This document shows positions 1 through 8,091 of a stretch of 64,000 nucleotides of DNA, in pieces. A program made the position numbers and the translations under genes. The notes beneath the pieces were generated by a model. The model searched no databases and was not told the DNA's origin. It saw only the letters and a list, made by a program, of their open reading frames with translations. How positions within the stretch are numbered: position 1 is the first letter of the stretch; every line of letters starts with the position of its first letter. The stretch is from Candidatus Leptofilum proximum (GTDB taxonomy: Bacteria; Chloroflexota; Anaerolineae; Promineifilales; Promineifilaceae), in assembly GCA_016710325.1 (NCBI GenBank), contig JADJXK010000001.1, positions 1,178,001-1,242,000 on the forward strand, in the 5' to 3' direction.

Positions 1-216
1 ATTGTAGCCATCATGCATGTAGAGCACCGGGTAATGCTGCTGGCTGTGGTCGTAGGAGGGGGGCAGGTAAACCAGAATGTCGCGCTGATTTTTTAGCTGG
101 GGACTGTACACCTGCTGGGCAATCTGAATGTTGCCGCTGATCGTGTGGCGGTGGCGTTCGTAGTAAATATCGTGATAAGAGCGCCAAGCGACTTTTTGTA
201 ACTGTGTTATCTCCAA
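1..216 (-). CDS. Putative esterase (alpha/beta hydrolase, EstD/PF00756-like), 5' part only
   Basis: The minus strand stays open from position 216 to the window edge, giving 72 residues of an N-terminus that continues outside the window. The stretch reading QRDILVYLPPSYD followed by YPVLYMHDGYN matches the first strands of the Esterase_phd/enterochelin-esterase-like fold, where a substituted polyol or acyl ester is hydrolysed by a Ser-His-Asp triad; the triad lies beyond the edge. The proposed start is a TTG at 214-216, preceded at six bases by GGAG (minus strand, 226-223); no ATG fits before the conserved region. A different-frame ORF over 11-280 is a shadow. Family call is good, exact substrate unknown. 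Confidence 0.6.
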   Translation of the reverse strand, partial: MEITQLQKVAWRSYHDIYYERHRHTISGNIQIAQQVYSPQLKNQRDILVYLPPSYDHSQQHYPVLYMHDGYN

Positions 217-348
217 GGAAGTCTCCGATTTTGGGGCAATAAAGCTGCCCTATTGTCTCTTTTTTTGTTGGCCCGTCCACTGACTTTTATCTTAGCCGTG
301 TGAAAAAGCCAAATAATGTGAAAATCATCACGAATGGCCTATTGTACC

Positions 349-376
349 TTCACATGCTTGCAAAAAAGCTTATAAT
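349..376 (+). promoter_or_regulatory. Sigma-70 type promoter upstream of the DUF1992 gene
   Basis: TTCACA at 349-354 and TATAAT at 371-376 are separated by 16 bp, and the start codon follows 35 bp later. The -10 element is a perfect match and the -35 differs by one base. The intergenic stretch 217-410 otherwise holds only AT-rich sequence between two divergent genes. Confidence 0.5.
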
Positions 377-410
377 CATTGGCAACACTTATTGGTCGAG
401 GTAAACACAG

Positions 411-935
411 ATGGCACAGCAAGACGAAAAACCGGTGGAAAACCTGGCGGAACTGGCTGAATATCGTGCCCGCCTGCGGAATGATCGCCAAAATTTGATT
501 GAAGAATTAATTCAGGACGGCATCGACAACGGTCTGTTTGACAATTTGCCGGGCAAGGGGAAGCCGCTCAATCTGAACAAAAATCCATATGCCGCCGACA
601 TGGAACTGGCCCATGAGCTGCTCAAAGAAAACGATCTGCCGCCCGTGTGGATTTTGCACCGCAATGAGATTTTAGCCAGGGCGGCCAAACTGCGCGCCGA
701 AATTGAGCGCCAGTGGGCGTGGCACCAGCGGGAGTTTGGCGTGGCCAGTGCCAACAAGGGCCGCCTGACAATCAGTTGGGATGACTGCTGCCTGAAGTGG
801 ACGGCCGAAATTGGGGAGCTGAACAAGGCGATTGATGCGTTTAACTTGAAACGGCCGTTTGACCACATCGAAATCTTTAAACTCACCATCGACAGTGAAC
901 TCAAACGAGTAGGGGCGCCCCGCTGGCTGCGTTAG
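411..935 (+). CDS. DUF1992 domain protein (DnaJ homologue subfamily C member 28-like)
   Basis: A 174-residue soluble protein. The central part (about residues 20-90) contains the DUF1992 signature: an IEELIQDGIDNGLFDNLPGKGKPL-like stretch followed by a Pro-rich turn and a long helix with many Arg/Glu. In eukaryotes this domain sits beside a J domain (DNAJC28); bacterial copies such as this one stand alone and their biochemical role is not established. The ATG at 411 has a GAGG ribosome site at normal spacing and a promoter upstream. The gene is monocistronic by layout. Family assignment is firm, function unknown. Confidence 0.85.
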   Translation: MAQQDEKPVENLAELAEYRARLRNDRQNLIEELIQDGIDNGLFDNLPGKGKPLNLNKNPYAADMELAHELLKENDLPPVWILHRNEILARAAKLRAEIERQWAWHQREFGVASANKGRLTISWDDCCLKWTAEIGELNKAIDAFNLKRPFDHIEIFKLTIDSELKRVGAPRWLR

Positions 936-1091
936 CCCAAACATTCTGCTCTTAACGCCAAAGTACCCTCCTGTAAAAAGTCCAGGTGGTATAAAATGCG
1001 CAACAGCCTTTGCATTCGGGGAAGCCATCCAGGCAAAGCGCAAAAATTCATTAAATCACTTTAGCAGATCGTTCCTGCTGAGGGTATTGCC

Positions 1092-3008
1092 ATGACGATC
1101 CGGCAAAAACTGCTGCTCACCATTCTTATTACCTCAGTATTCACAACAATTCTGCTTTATACGCTTTCCCACAGCATCTTGCTCAATGGTTTTACCAGGC
1201 TGGAAAGCGAGATGCTGTTTTCCGGTACCCAGCGTGTTTTAAACACCGTGCAACAAGAACTAGCCACACTCAGCGCCACGACCGCCGATTGGGCTTATTG
1301 GGACGATACGTTCGAATTCCTGAATGGGCAAAATCCCTCATACATCGCGGACAACTTCACGGCGGAGACATTGGCTTATCTTGATCTCAACATGGTTCTG
1401 ATAACCGATAGCGAAGACCGTCTTGTCTACAGCGAATTTTTCGATTCTGAAAGGGGCTTTGTCCCTTCTCCTGTCCAGTTAGACTCGGCAACAACCGCTG
1501 CCTTCATACCCGATAGCGCCGATCTTCAAAGCTCGGTCACAGGAATTGTGGAGCTAGATGGGGTACTATTTCTGGTGGCTTCCCGTCATATTTTGGACAG
1601 CCACTTAAACGCTCCTATTCACGGCACTTTGGTTTTCGGCCGTTATCTGGATGAGAGCAAGCTGGACGCTCTCTCCGAGACTCTGGAAACAGACCTGGCT
1701 CTATCACCAGTCAACAACCCGGATATGGCAGATGTGTTTTTCACCTTGCAGCAGCGCGGCGAACGCGGTGTGTTGGTGCGCCCACTCTCGGCCACAGAGG
1801 TCGCCAGCTACAGTTTAATTAAAGACATTACCCGTAAACCGGCTTATATTTTGCAGGTGAAGGCCCCAAGAGACATTTACAATTACGGATTAAAGAGCGT
1901 CAGGTATTTTGTTTCCACGCTTTTTTTTGTGGGAGCAGGTTTTTTGATTGTTATGCTCATAATAATTGAGCGTATGATTGTTTCGCGAATTGCTTCTCTC
2001 AACCAGTCAGTCCTTGCTTTACGGGCAGGCAACCAGGATTTTACGGTTCCTATTGAAATCAAAGGTAACGATGAAATTGCTACCTTTGCCAGTACATTTA
2101 AAACGTTACTGGGAGAGATAGCTCTTTCTCATCAGGCGCTGGAACAGACCAACGTCGAGCTTGAGGTGCGGGTAGCGCAAAGAACCCAGGCCCTGGAGCA
2201 GGCCAATATCGCCCTGGAGAAAGAAGTTTTTGAGCGCAAGCAGGCCCAGGCCAAACTTCAACAATCTCGGGACCAGGCCCTTGAAGCCCTACGCTTAAAA
2301 ACGCAGATTCTGGCCAACGTCAGTCACGATGCCCGCACACCGCTTTCCGTCATTACTCTTTATGCCCAAATGTGCCAGGCAGGCCTGTACGGCAGTTTGA
2401 CTGAAAAACAGGCCGAAGCGATGGAAACGATTCTTACCAACGCGCAAAAAATGCTCACGTTTGTTAACAACCTGCTTCAGGAAAGCCAGGCGGGCGCCAA
2501 GAAAAAGGAACACCTGCAAAAAGTGCCTTTTAAGACCATTTTGCTGCTGAAGGATATTGAAACGATGTTTCGTCCCCTGGCTGTGGAGAAGAAGCTACAG
2601 CTGACAAGTTCAATCGCGACAGATATTCCGGGGACGCTTTATGGTGATATTGAACGGATGAAACAAATCATCAACAACCTGGTGGATAATGCCATTAAGT
2701 TCACGCCCACGGGACGTGTCCACGTGGCCATATACAGTCAAGAGCCGGACCATCTGGCAATTGCCGTGACCGATACTGGCATTGGCATTGCCTTGGAACA
2801 TAGAGACAAGATTTTCGAGTCCTTCTGGCAGGTGGATGGCACCATTACTCGTGATGTAAACAGAGGGGTCGGCCTGGGCCTTTCTATTGTTCAGAAGCTG
2901 GTCGATATGATGGGGGGGATGGTGAGCGTTGAGACCAACTCACCTGCGCCAGGCACCACTTTTAAAGTCGTCTTACCTTACGAAAGAGAGCCTGAAACCA
3001 CGCCATGA
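1092..3008 (+). CDS. Membrane sensor histidine kinase with CHASE4 domain
   Basis: 638 residues. A first membrane segment (about 8-30) is followed by an extracytoplasmic CHASE4 sensor (about 60-200, with the hallmark ADWAYWDDTFEF), a second membrane segment (about 271-295), a HAMP linker, a coiled coil (about 345-400), HisKA with the phospho-acceptor His412 in NVSHDARTPL, and a HATPase_c domain with N box (INNLVDNAIKF), DTGIGI and GVGLGL boxes. It should autophosphorylate in response to a small external ligand. The stop codon overlaps the start of the next gene, a response regulator, by ATGA, so the two are co-translated and form a two-component pair. No exact copy of the ACGGCCGT octamer was seen in this gene, unlike most of its neighbours. 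Confidence 0.9.
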   Translation: MTIRQKLLLTILITSVFTTILLYTLSHSILLNGFTRLESEMLFSGTQRVLNTVQQELATLSATTADWAYWDDTFEFLNGQNPSYIADNFTAETLAYLDLNMVLITDSEDRLVYSEFFDSERGFVPSPVQLDSATTAAFIPDSADLQSSVTGIVELDGVLFLVASRHILDSHLNAPIHGTLVFGRYLDESKLDALSETLETDLALSPVNNPDMADVFFTLQQRGERGVLVRPLSATEVASYSLIKDITRKPAYILQVKAPRDIYNYGLKSVRYFVSTLFFVGAGFLIVMLIIIERMIVSRIASLNQSVLALRAGNQDFTVPIEIKGNDEIATFASTFKTLLGEIALSHQALEQTNVELEVRVAQRTQALEQANIALEKEVFERKQAQAKLQQSRDQALEALRLKTQILANVSHDARTPLSVITLYAQMCQAGLYGSLTEKQAEAMETILTNAQKMLTFVNNLLQESQAGAKKKEHLQKVPFKTILLLKDIETMFRPLAVEKKLQLTSSIATDIPGTLYGDIERMKQIINNLVDNAIKFTPTGRVHVAIYSQEPDHLAIAVTDTGIGIALEHRDKIFESFWQVDGTITRDVNRGVGLGLSIVQKLVDMMGGMVSVETNSPAPGTTFKVVLPYEREPETTP

Positions 3009-3355
3009 ACACCAAACACGCCCTTGTTGTTGAGGATGAGGCCGCTCTTCGTCTCGTCTACAAAGAGGTATTGCAAATGAAAGGCTGGATAGTAAGCGAG
3101 GCGGTCAACGGGCCGCAGGCATTAACCCTTCTCTCTACGCCGACAACGCCTGCTCTGGTCTTTTTAGACTTGCATCTACCAATCGGTTCCGGACTCGACG
3201 TTTTGCGAACAATTAGGACCGAGGAGAAGCTGCGCGAAATCTACGTGGTTGTCATTTCCGCAGATCCCTATCTGTTACAAGAAGCCGCCTCGCTGGCCAG
3301 TGCTACTCTCCTAAAACCAACTAACTTGCAGGATCTGTTAGATATTGTGCCCTGA
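3005..3355 (+). CDS. Single-domain response regulator (CheY-like)
   Basis: 116 residues, only a receiver domain: acidic pair in VVEDEAA near the N-terminus, phospho-acceptor Asp55 in FLDLHLP, and a conserved Lys in LLKPTN near residue 105. No output domain is present, so it probably passes phosphate to a partner or acts by protein contact. The start overlaps the upstream kinase stop by four bases (ATGA), which makes that kinase its likely phosphodonor. The gene ends 58 bp before the stop of the convergent hybrid kinase. Confidence 0.9.
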   Translation: MNTKHALVVEDEAALRLVYKEVLQMKGWIVSEAVNGPQALTLLSTPTTPALVFLDLHLPIGSGLDVLRTIRTEEKLREIYVVVISADPYLLQEAASLASATLLKPTNLQDLLDIVP

Positions 3356-3412
3356 ATCTCCCTGACATTTTGATTGTGTAACTGGCAGAAGAGTTTCCCC
3401 AAAAGGCGATCG

Positions 3413-6400
3413 TTATTCAGCTGCCAGCTGCTGAACGCGGGCCAAAGCACCGAGCAGCTCCGGAATCCGCACCGGTTTGCTGATATATTCATCCATGCCG
3501 GAGGCCAGGTATTTTTCTCGGTCCCCGGTGAGGGCATGGGCGGTCATGGCGATGATGGTTGGCTGCCGCTCTGGCGGCCAGATTCCTCGAATTTGCCGGG
3601 TGGCTTCAACCCCGTCCATAACGGGCATTTGCACATCCATAAAGATGACGTCATACGGCCGTCCCTGCAAAGATTCCAGCACCTCCAGCCCGTTGGACAC
3701 AACATCAGCTTGGTACCCCATCCGCTCCAGAATACGGAGAATCACTTTTTGATTCACCAGGTTATCTTCGGCCAGCAGGATGCGTAAAGGGTGGTGTTGA
3801 CCCATTTCGGGGTCAACGCCTCGTTTGGCTGTTGGCTGGAGCGGGGAAGCGGCCGTCTCCTCAAAGACACCTGTTAAAGCAGCTAAAAGCTGCTTGGGTT
3901 TCACCGGTTTTGTTAAAAAGGCGGCAAAATAATCCTCCTGGCGCAGCCCTTCTCTATCACCAAGGGAGCTGAGCATGATCATTGGCGGTGCCTTTTTGTC
4001 TAGCAGCTGGCGTATCTCTTTGGCCAGCATCAGGCCGTCCATCTCGGGCATGTGCATATCCAGCACCGCAGCATCAAAGTGTTCGTCGGCTTGCAGCAAT
4101 GCCAGGGCTTCCTGTGCTGAGCTAACCGCTGCGGCATTAATGCCCCAGGCCGCCGTTTGCCGGGTCACAATAAAACGATTGGTTTCATTATCATCCACAA
4201 TTAACAATCTTTTATCGGCTAGCAGCGGGTGAGTGCTGCGCACATAACTGCGGCGGGGCAAACCACTGGTTGGCCCCTGAATGGTGAAATAAAAAGTCGC
4301 TCCCTGCCCCTTTTCACTCTCAACCCAAATGCTGCCCCCCATTAGCTCCACCAGGCGTTTACAAATAGCCAGCCCCAGCCCGGTGCCACCAAAGCGCCGT
4401 GTTGTCGATGAATCCACCTGGCTGAAGGACTTAAACAGCCGGTTCTGTTTTTCTTGGGAAATTCCAATCCCGGTGTCTTGCACCGAGAACTGAAGCATGG
4501 ACAGCTCGGGATCATCCTGGTGTGCTGCTCTGTCGTATGGCGCAACCCGCAGGACAACTTCGCCCGTTTCCGTAAACTTAATCGCGTTATTGAGCAGGTT
4601 AACCAGAATCTGCCGCAGGCGCGTCATGTCTCCTACAATGGCTTGAGGCACGTGATCTTCTATTATGTAGGCTATTTCCAGCCCTTTTTCGGCCGCGTTG
4701 GAGGCAACTATGTCCAGAACTTCTTCTACGCAATCACGGAGATTAATCGGCCGTTTTTCCAGCTCTAGTTTGCCAGCTTCAATTTTAGAAAAGTCCAAAA
4801 TATCGTTAATCAACGACAGCAGTATATCGCTGCTGCTGCGGAGGGTTTCTACGTAATCGCGCTGCTCCTCATCCAGGGGGGTATCAAGCAGCAGACTGGT
4901 CATACCAACAACCCCGTTTAAGGGCGTCCGGATTTCATGGCTCATGTTGGCCAGGAATTCCGATTTCAATCGAGAGGCCTCCAGGGCCTGATCCCGGGCG
5001 TGAGCCAATTCTCTTTCAATTTCCCTCCGCCTGGTGAGGTCGGTGATCACCACTATAGCGCCATCAATCTGCGCCCCACGTACGCGGGGCACACCGGTCA
5101 TCAGCGCGTGCACTGGCTTGCCGGAAACGTGTTTGAACGCAATTTCTTGCTCCAGAATTTCCCCTTTTTGCCAGCGTGTGAACATTTCTGTCACGATTTC
5201 CGGGTCAAGATCATAGACCAGGTCCAACGAGGATCGGCTGTTTGTGGCCGCCGGTTGAAAGCCTAACAGCTCGGCAAATGCCGGATTGCTGTACTCAATC
5301 ACCCAATCGTTGCGCACCACGATGAGCCCCTGGCCCATGTTTTCCATCACCTTCTGGGCAAACGTGCGCTCCTCGTTTAGGGCCATCTCCGACTGGTGCT
5401 GCTTAATAATCTGGCCGATTTGGGCGGCGATGTTTTCGCCTAACTCTATATCCTGCCCTGCCACATCCCTGGTTTCTATCCAGTTAAACTCCAACAGGCC
5501 AACGGTGCCTCCGTCCAATCGAATCGGCAGCAGTAGAGCGGATTTGTTGGCGAATTCTTTCAGAATGTCCCGCACAAGCTCCAGGAAGGGCGCTTGCTGT
5601 ACACTGGTCAGGGCCGTGGCGGTCTCTAAAGCCAGCAGCGTAGTTATGGGGGCAGCGTTACTCAGCGGAACAACTTGTCTGGCCTCATCCAAGTCAGGAA
5701 TCCAGTACTCGGCGATGACATCGGCATAACATCCAGGCTCATCCAGAAGAGCAAAGGCAGCATGTGCTGCCTGGAAAAAGAGGGCAGCAGCTTCACAGAT
5801 GGCCCGAATCGTACTGGCCAGGTCATTTTGCGTTGCTCTCACGGTGGCTACCTGGCGCAGCAGCGCTTCTCGTTTAAGATGCTGGCGCAGCGCCTGTTCT
5901 GTCTGTCGCTGCGCGGTAATATCGCGAAAGCTCCAGACCCGGCCCACAATTTGTTCCCCAATTCGTTGTGGTCTGGAAAGGCGTTCGAAGATACGGCCGT
6001 CCCTAAAAGTCAAAATATCCAAACTCTCGATGGCTGGTTGGCTGTACAGTTCCTGAACTTTGGCAATAAACTGGTCGGGGTCAGTTAACTGCTGCTGGAC
6101 GTAAGTGAGTAGGGTTTCGTCGTGCAGCTGGTCCGCAAATTCATCCGGTATCTGCCACATGTTTAAAAAGCGGCGGTTGTGCAGAGCAATGGTGCCTTCA
6201 AGGTCCACGACCAGAATACCGTCGGCTGTTGCTTCAAGTGTAGACTCTAACAACGATAAAGAGTGGTTCAGAAGATTTTCCGTTTTTATTCGTTCGGTCA
6301 TATCTTCATAAGTTCCATTGCTGCCAGTTACCTGGTTACTGGTATCTGTCAGCAGCTCCACGCCTTTGATCAGGGGGGATTTACGGCCGTCATTCGTTTG

Positions 6401-6526
6401 AGACTGGTATTCTGCTGTCTGCAACTGTTGGCGCTGTTTGGCTTCCCTGTCTGTACATTCCGCAATATCTCTGGTTGTGGGTTTACTCAATGCCCTGGGC
6501 GGAGTTTGTACAACGGATAGTCTCAA
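3413..6526 (-). CDS. Soluble hybrid histidine kinase: PAS-GAF-PAS-HisKA-HATPase-REC-REC
   Basis: 1037 residues without membrane segments. Domains: PAS (about 88-210), GAF (about 215-375), PAS (about 390-505), HisKA with His530 in ANMSHEIRTPL, HATPase_c (about 630-750), a receiver with phospho-Asp823 (VLDMHMPE) and a second receiver with Asp964 (FMDVQMPV). Such proteins sense cytosolic signals and run an internal phosphorelay, usually ending in a separate HPt protein; none is nearby. The N-terminus is uncertain: the frame begins at a TTG (6526) without a ribosome site, and residues 45-85 look like the tail of another PAS domain. A good AAGGAG lies near 6565 in front of a TTG in another frame that stops after nine codons, suggesting a lost upstream part. 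Confidence 0.88.
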   Translation of the reverse strand: MRLSVVQTPPRALSKPTTRDIAECTDREAKQRQQLQTAEYQSQTNDGRKSPLIKGVELLTDTSNQVTGSNGTYEDMTERIKTENLLNHSLSLLESTLEATADGILVVDLEGTIALHNRRFLNMWQIPDEFADQLHDETLLTYVQQQLTDPDQFIAKVQELYSQPAIESLDILTFRDGRIFERLSRPQRIGEQIVGRVWSFRDITAQRQTEQALRQHLKREALLRQVATVRATQNDLASTIRAICEAAALFFQAAHAAFALLDEPGCYADVIAEYWIPDLDEARQVVPLSNAAPITTLLALETATALTSVQQAPFLELVRDILKEFANKSALLLPIRLDGGTVGLLEFNWIETRDVAGQDIELGENIAAQIGQIIKQHQSEMALNEERTFAQKVMENMGQGLIVVRNDWVIEYSNPAFAELLGFQPAATNSRSSLDLVYDLDPEIVTEMFTRWQKGEILEQEIAFKHVSGKPVHALMTGVPRVRGAQIDGAIVVITDLTRRREIERELAHARDQALEASRLKSEFLANMSHEIRTPLNGVVGMTSLLLDTPLDEEQRDYVETLRSSSDILLSLINDILDFSKIEAGKLELEKRPINLRDCVEEVLDIVASNAAEKGLEIAYIIEDHVPQAIVGDMTRLRQILVNLLNNAIKFTETGEVVLRVAPYDRAAHQDDPELSMLQFSVQDTGIGISQEKQNRLFKSFSQVDSSTTRRFGGTGLGLAICKRLVELMGGSIWVESEKGQGATFYFTIQGPTSGLPRRSYVRSTHPLLADKRLLIVDDNETNRFIVTRQTAAWGINAAAVSSAQEALALLQADEHFDAAVLDMHMPEMDGLMLAKEIRQLLDKKAPPMIMLSSLGDREGLRQEDYFAAFLTKPVKPKQLLAALTGVFEETAASPLQPTAKRGVDPEMGQHHPLRILLAEDNLVNQKVILRILERMGYQADVVSNGLEVLESLQGRPYDVIFMDVQMPVMDGVEATRQIRGIWPPERQPTIIAMTAHALTGDREKYLASGMDEYISKPVRIPELLGALARVQQLAAE

Positions 6527-6846
6527 GCCAATAGGCGAAACAGCTGCTGCAAGAGCTCCTTTTTCCTCTTAAAGGTCTCCCTTCATTTTACTGGGGAAAC
6601 GGCGCTGTTTCGATTCCACAATAGTACTACGTTGCAATCGTCCCCTCACTGCTGTTCAAGCAGATTGATGTGTTCTCCTCCACTTATGTCTACTCGAATT
6701 GCCTAATACTTCCACGTGCTGCCAATATTTGTGCCGTTGACCCAAATTGGAGCGTTGGCCTTTGAGCCACGGAGAGGACGGTACAATTTGGTATCGGCTT
6801 AAGCCGATGCGTACACAATGAGGCGAGCGAATCCTTGTCAAAACAT

Positions 6847-6876
6847 TGACAAAATATTGACATATGTTGTATACTG
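6847..6876 (+). promoter_or_regulatory. Promoter of the sigma factor gene, with doubled -35
   Basis: TTGACA at 6847-6852 and TATACT at 6871-6876 are 18 bp apart. A second TTGACA at 6858-6863 forms a direct repeat with the first; it is too close to the -10 to serve the same start and may bind a regulator. The site lies about 170 bp upstream of the sigma factor start. In the 521-bp gap 6527-7047 the rest of the sequence holds an inverted repeat (6891-7010) and no convincing ORF. Confidence 0.5.
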
Positions 6877-6890
6877 CTTTCAAAATTTTG

Positions 6891-7010
6891 GCTCTTTGGG
6901 ATTTCGTGGGGTTTGGCGTGAAACGTGAAGCATGAAACGTTATGTCTCTCTGGTCACGTTTCACGTTTCACGCATCACGGATTGTAAACCCCTTGAATTC
7001 CTGAAGACCC
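6891..7010. repeat. Composite inverted repeat with GTGAAACGTGAA core
   Basis: Outer left arm GGCTCTTTGGGATTT and GTGGGGTTTG, then an inner palindromic core built from the word GTGAAACGTGAA and its complement TTCACGTTTCACG, then an outer right arm ending TCCTGAAGACCC. The outer arms are inverted relative to each other. The same outer arms recur around a different core at 39719-39838 and in opposite orientation near 56040-56095; the core word recurs alone at 36086, 40980 and 43429. It lies in the leader of the sigma factor mRNA. Confidence 0.7.
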
Positions 7011-7047
7011 GTTCAGATGCATTGGCCTCGCCCAAAAGGAAAACGCC

Positions 7048-8016
7048 ATGACAAGGATGACTGATTTAAATCATGAACGGTATACGTCAAAACCCAGCGG
7101 GGCTGAGGAACCCACGACATTTGATTTTTTAGGACAGTACCTCAAAGAAAGCCGCCGTTCCACCTTGCTCACGGCCAAAGAGGAAATTATGCTGGCCGAA
7201 GAAATTGCGGCGGGGCGGGAGGCAGATGAGCAGCTGCAAAAAAACCTTTCTGCCACAGAACGCCAGCACTGGCTGTGGGTAAAAGAGCGTGAAGTGGAGG
7301 CGCGTGCGGCCCTGGTGCGGGCCAATGTGCGGTTGGTCATTAGCATTGCCAAGAAGTACCGGGGGCAGGGGCTGGATTTTCTAGACTTGATTCAAGAAGG
7401 CAATGTGGGGCTGTTAACGGCCGTTGACAAATTTGACCACACGCTTGGTAACCGCTTTAGCACCTACGCCACCTGGTGGATTCGCCAATCGGTAACCCGG
7501 GCCATTGCTAACCACGGCCGTACCATTCGCATCCCCGCCAACAAAGCCGCCAGCATCCGGCAAATTTACCGGGCCAAACAGGAGCTGGAACAAGAATACG
7601 GCCGTCCGCCCCGCGCCGAAGAGCTGGCAGAGTACACCGGCATGTCGCCCGAGCGCGTAAACAACTTGCTGCGCATCACCATGCCTTTGCTGTCGCTGGA
7701 GCAGCCTGCCGGGCCAGAACCGGATACCGAACTGGGCACCTTTGTCGAGGATAACTTATCGTTGCAGCCCAACGATGCCGTGGCCCAAAAAATGCTGGAA
7801 GAACGCATCGAGCTCATGCTGGCTGGTCTCACCAAGCGTGAGGCGAGCGTGCTTTGCCTGCGCTACGGGCTGCGCGGCCATGAAACCCACAGCCTCAAAG
7901 AAGTGGGCCAAATGTTTGATCTTTCCCGTGAACGCATTCGCCAGATTGAGAAAACGGCACTAAAGAAGCTGCGCCAACCCCAGTTCGGCGCGGATCTGCA
8001 CCACTATTTGAATTGA
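7048..8016 (+). CDS. RNA polymerase sigma factor, sigma-70 family group 2 (RpoD/SigA-like)
   Basis: 322 residues with regions 1.2 (about 24-60, FLGQYLKESRRSTLLTAKEE), 2 (about 85-160, with the FLDLIQEGNVGLL and YATWWIRQSVTRAI motifs of the -10-binding region), 3 (about 170-240) and 4 (about 250-310, with the LSRERIRQIEKTALKKLR helix-turn-helix that contacts -35). Region 1.1 and the long non-conserved insert of a primary RpoD are lacking, so it is more likely an alternative, SigB/HrdB-like factor recognising near-consensus promoters. ATG with AAAGGAAA upstream; own promoter at 6847-6876; a hairpin terminator follows. It contains three ACGGCCGT octamers. Confidence 0.9.
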   Translation: MTRMTDLNHERYTSKPSGAEEPTTFDFLGQYLKESRRSTLLTAKEEIMLAEEIAAGREADEQLQKNLSATERQHWLWVKEREVEARAALVRANVRLVISIAKKYRGQGLDFLDLIQEGNVGLLTAVDKFDHTLGNRFSTYATWWIRQSVTRAIANHGRTIRIPANKAASIRQIYRAKQELEQEYGRPPRAEELAEYTGMSPERVNNLLRITMPLLSLEQPAGPEPDTELGTFVEDNLSLQPNDAVAQKMLEERIELMLAGLTKREASVLCLRYGLRGHETHSLKEVGQMFDLSRERIRQIEKTALKKLRQPQFGADLHHYLN

Positions 8017-8040
8017 TGTGACTGGGGAAGAAAAGTTAAT

Positions 8041-8088
8041 AGTAAAAAGTGAAAAGTAAGAACCACTTTTCACTTTTTGCTTTTTACT
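8041..8088. terminator. Bidirectional hairpin between convergent genes
   Basis: AGTAAAAAGTGAAAAGT at 8041-8057 pairs with the ACTTTTCACTTTTT...TTTTTACT stretch at 8065-8088. The A/T-rich arms supply a U-tract in both directions, which fits the convergent arrangement of the sigma factor and the acyltransferase gene whose stop is at 8092. Confidence 0.55.
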
Positions 8089-8091
8089 TGC

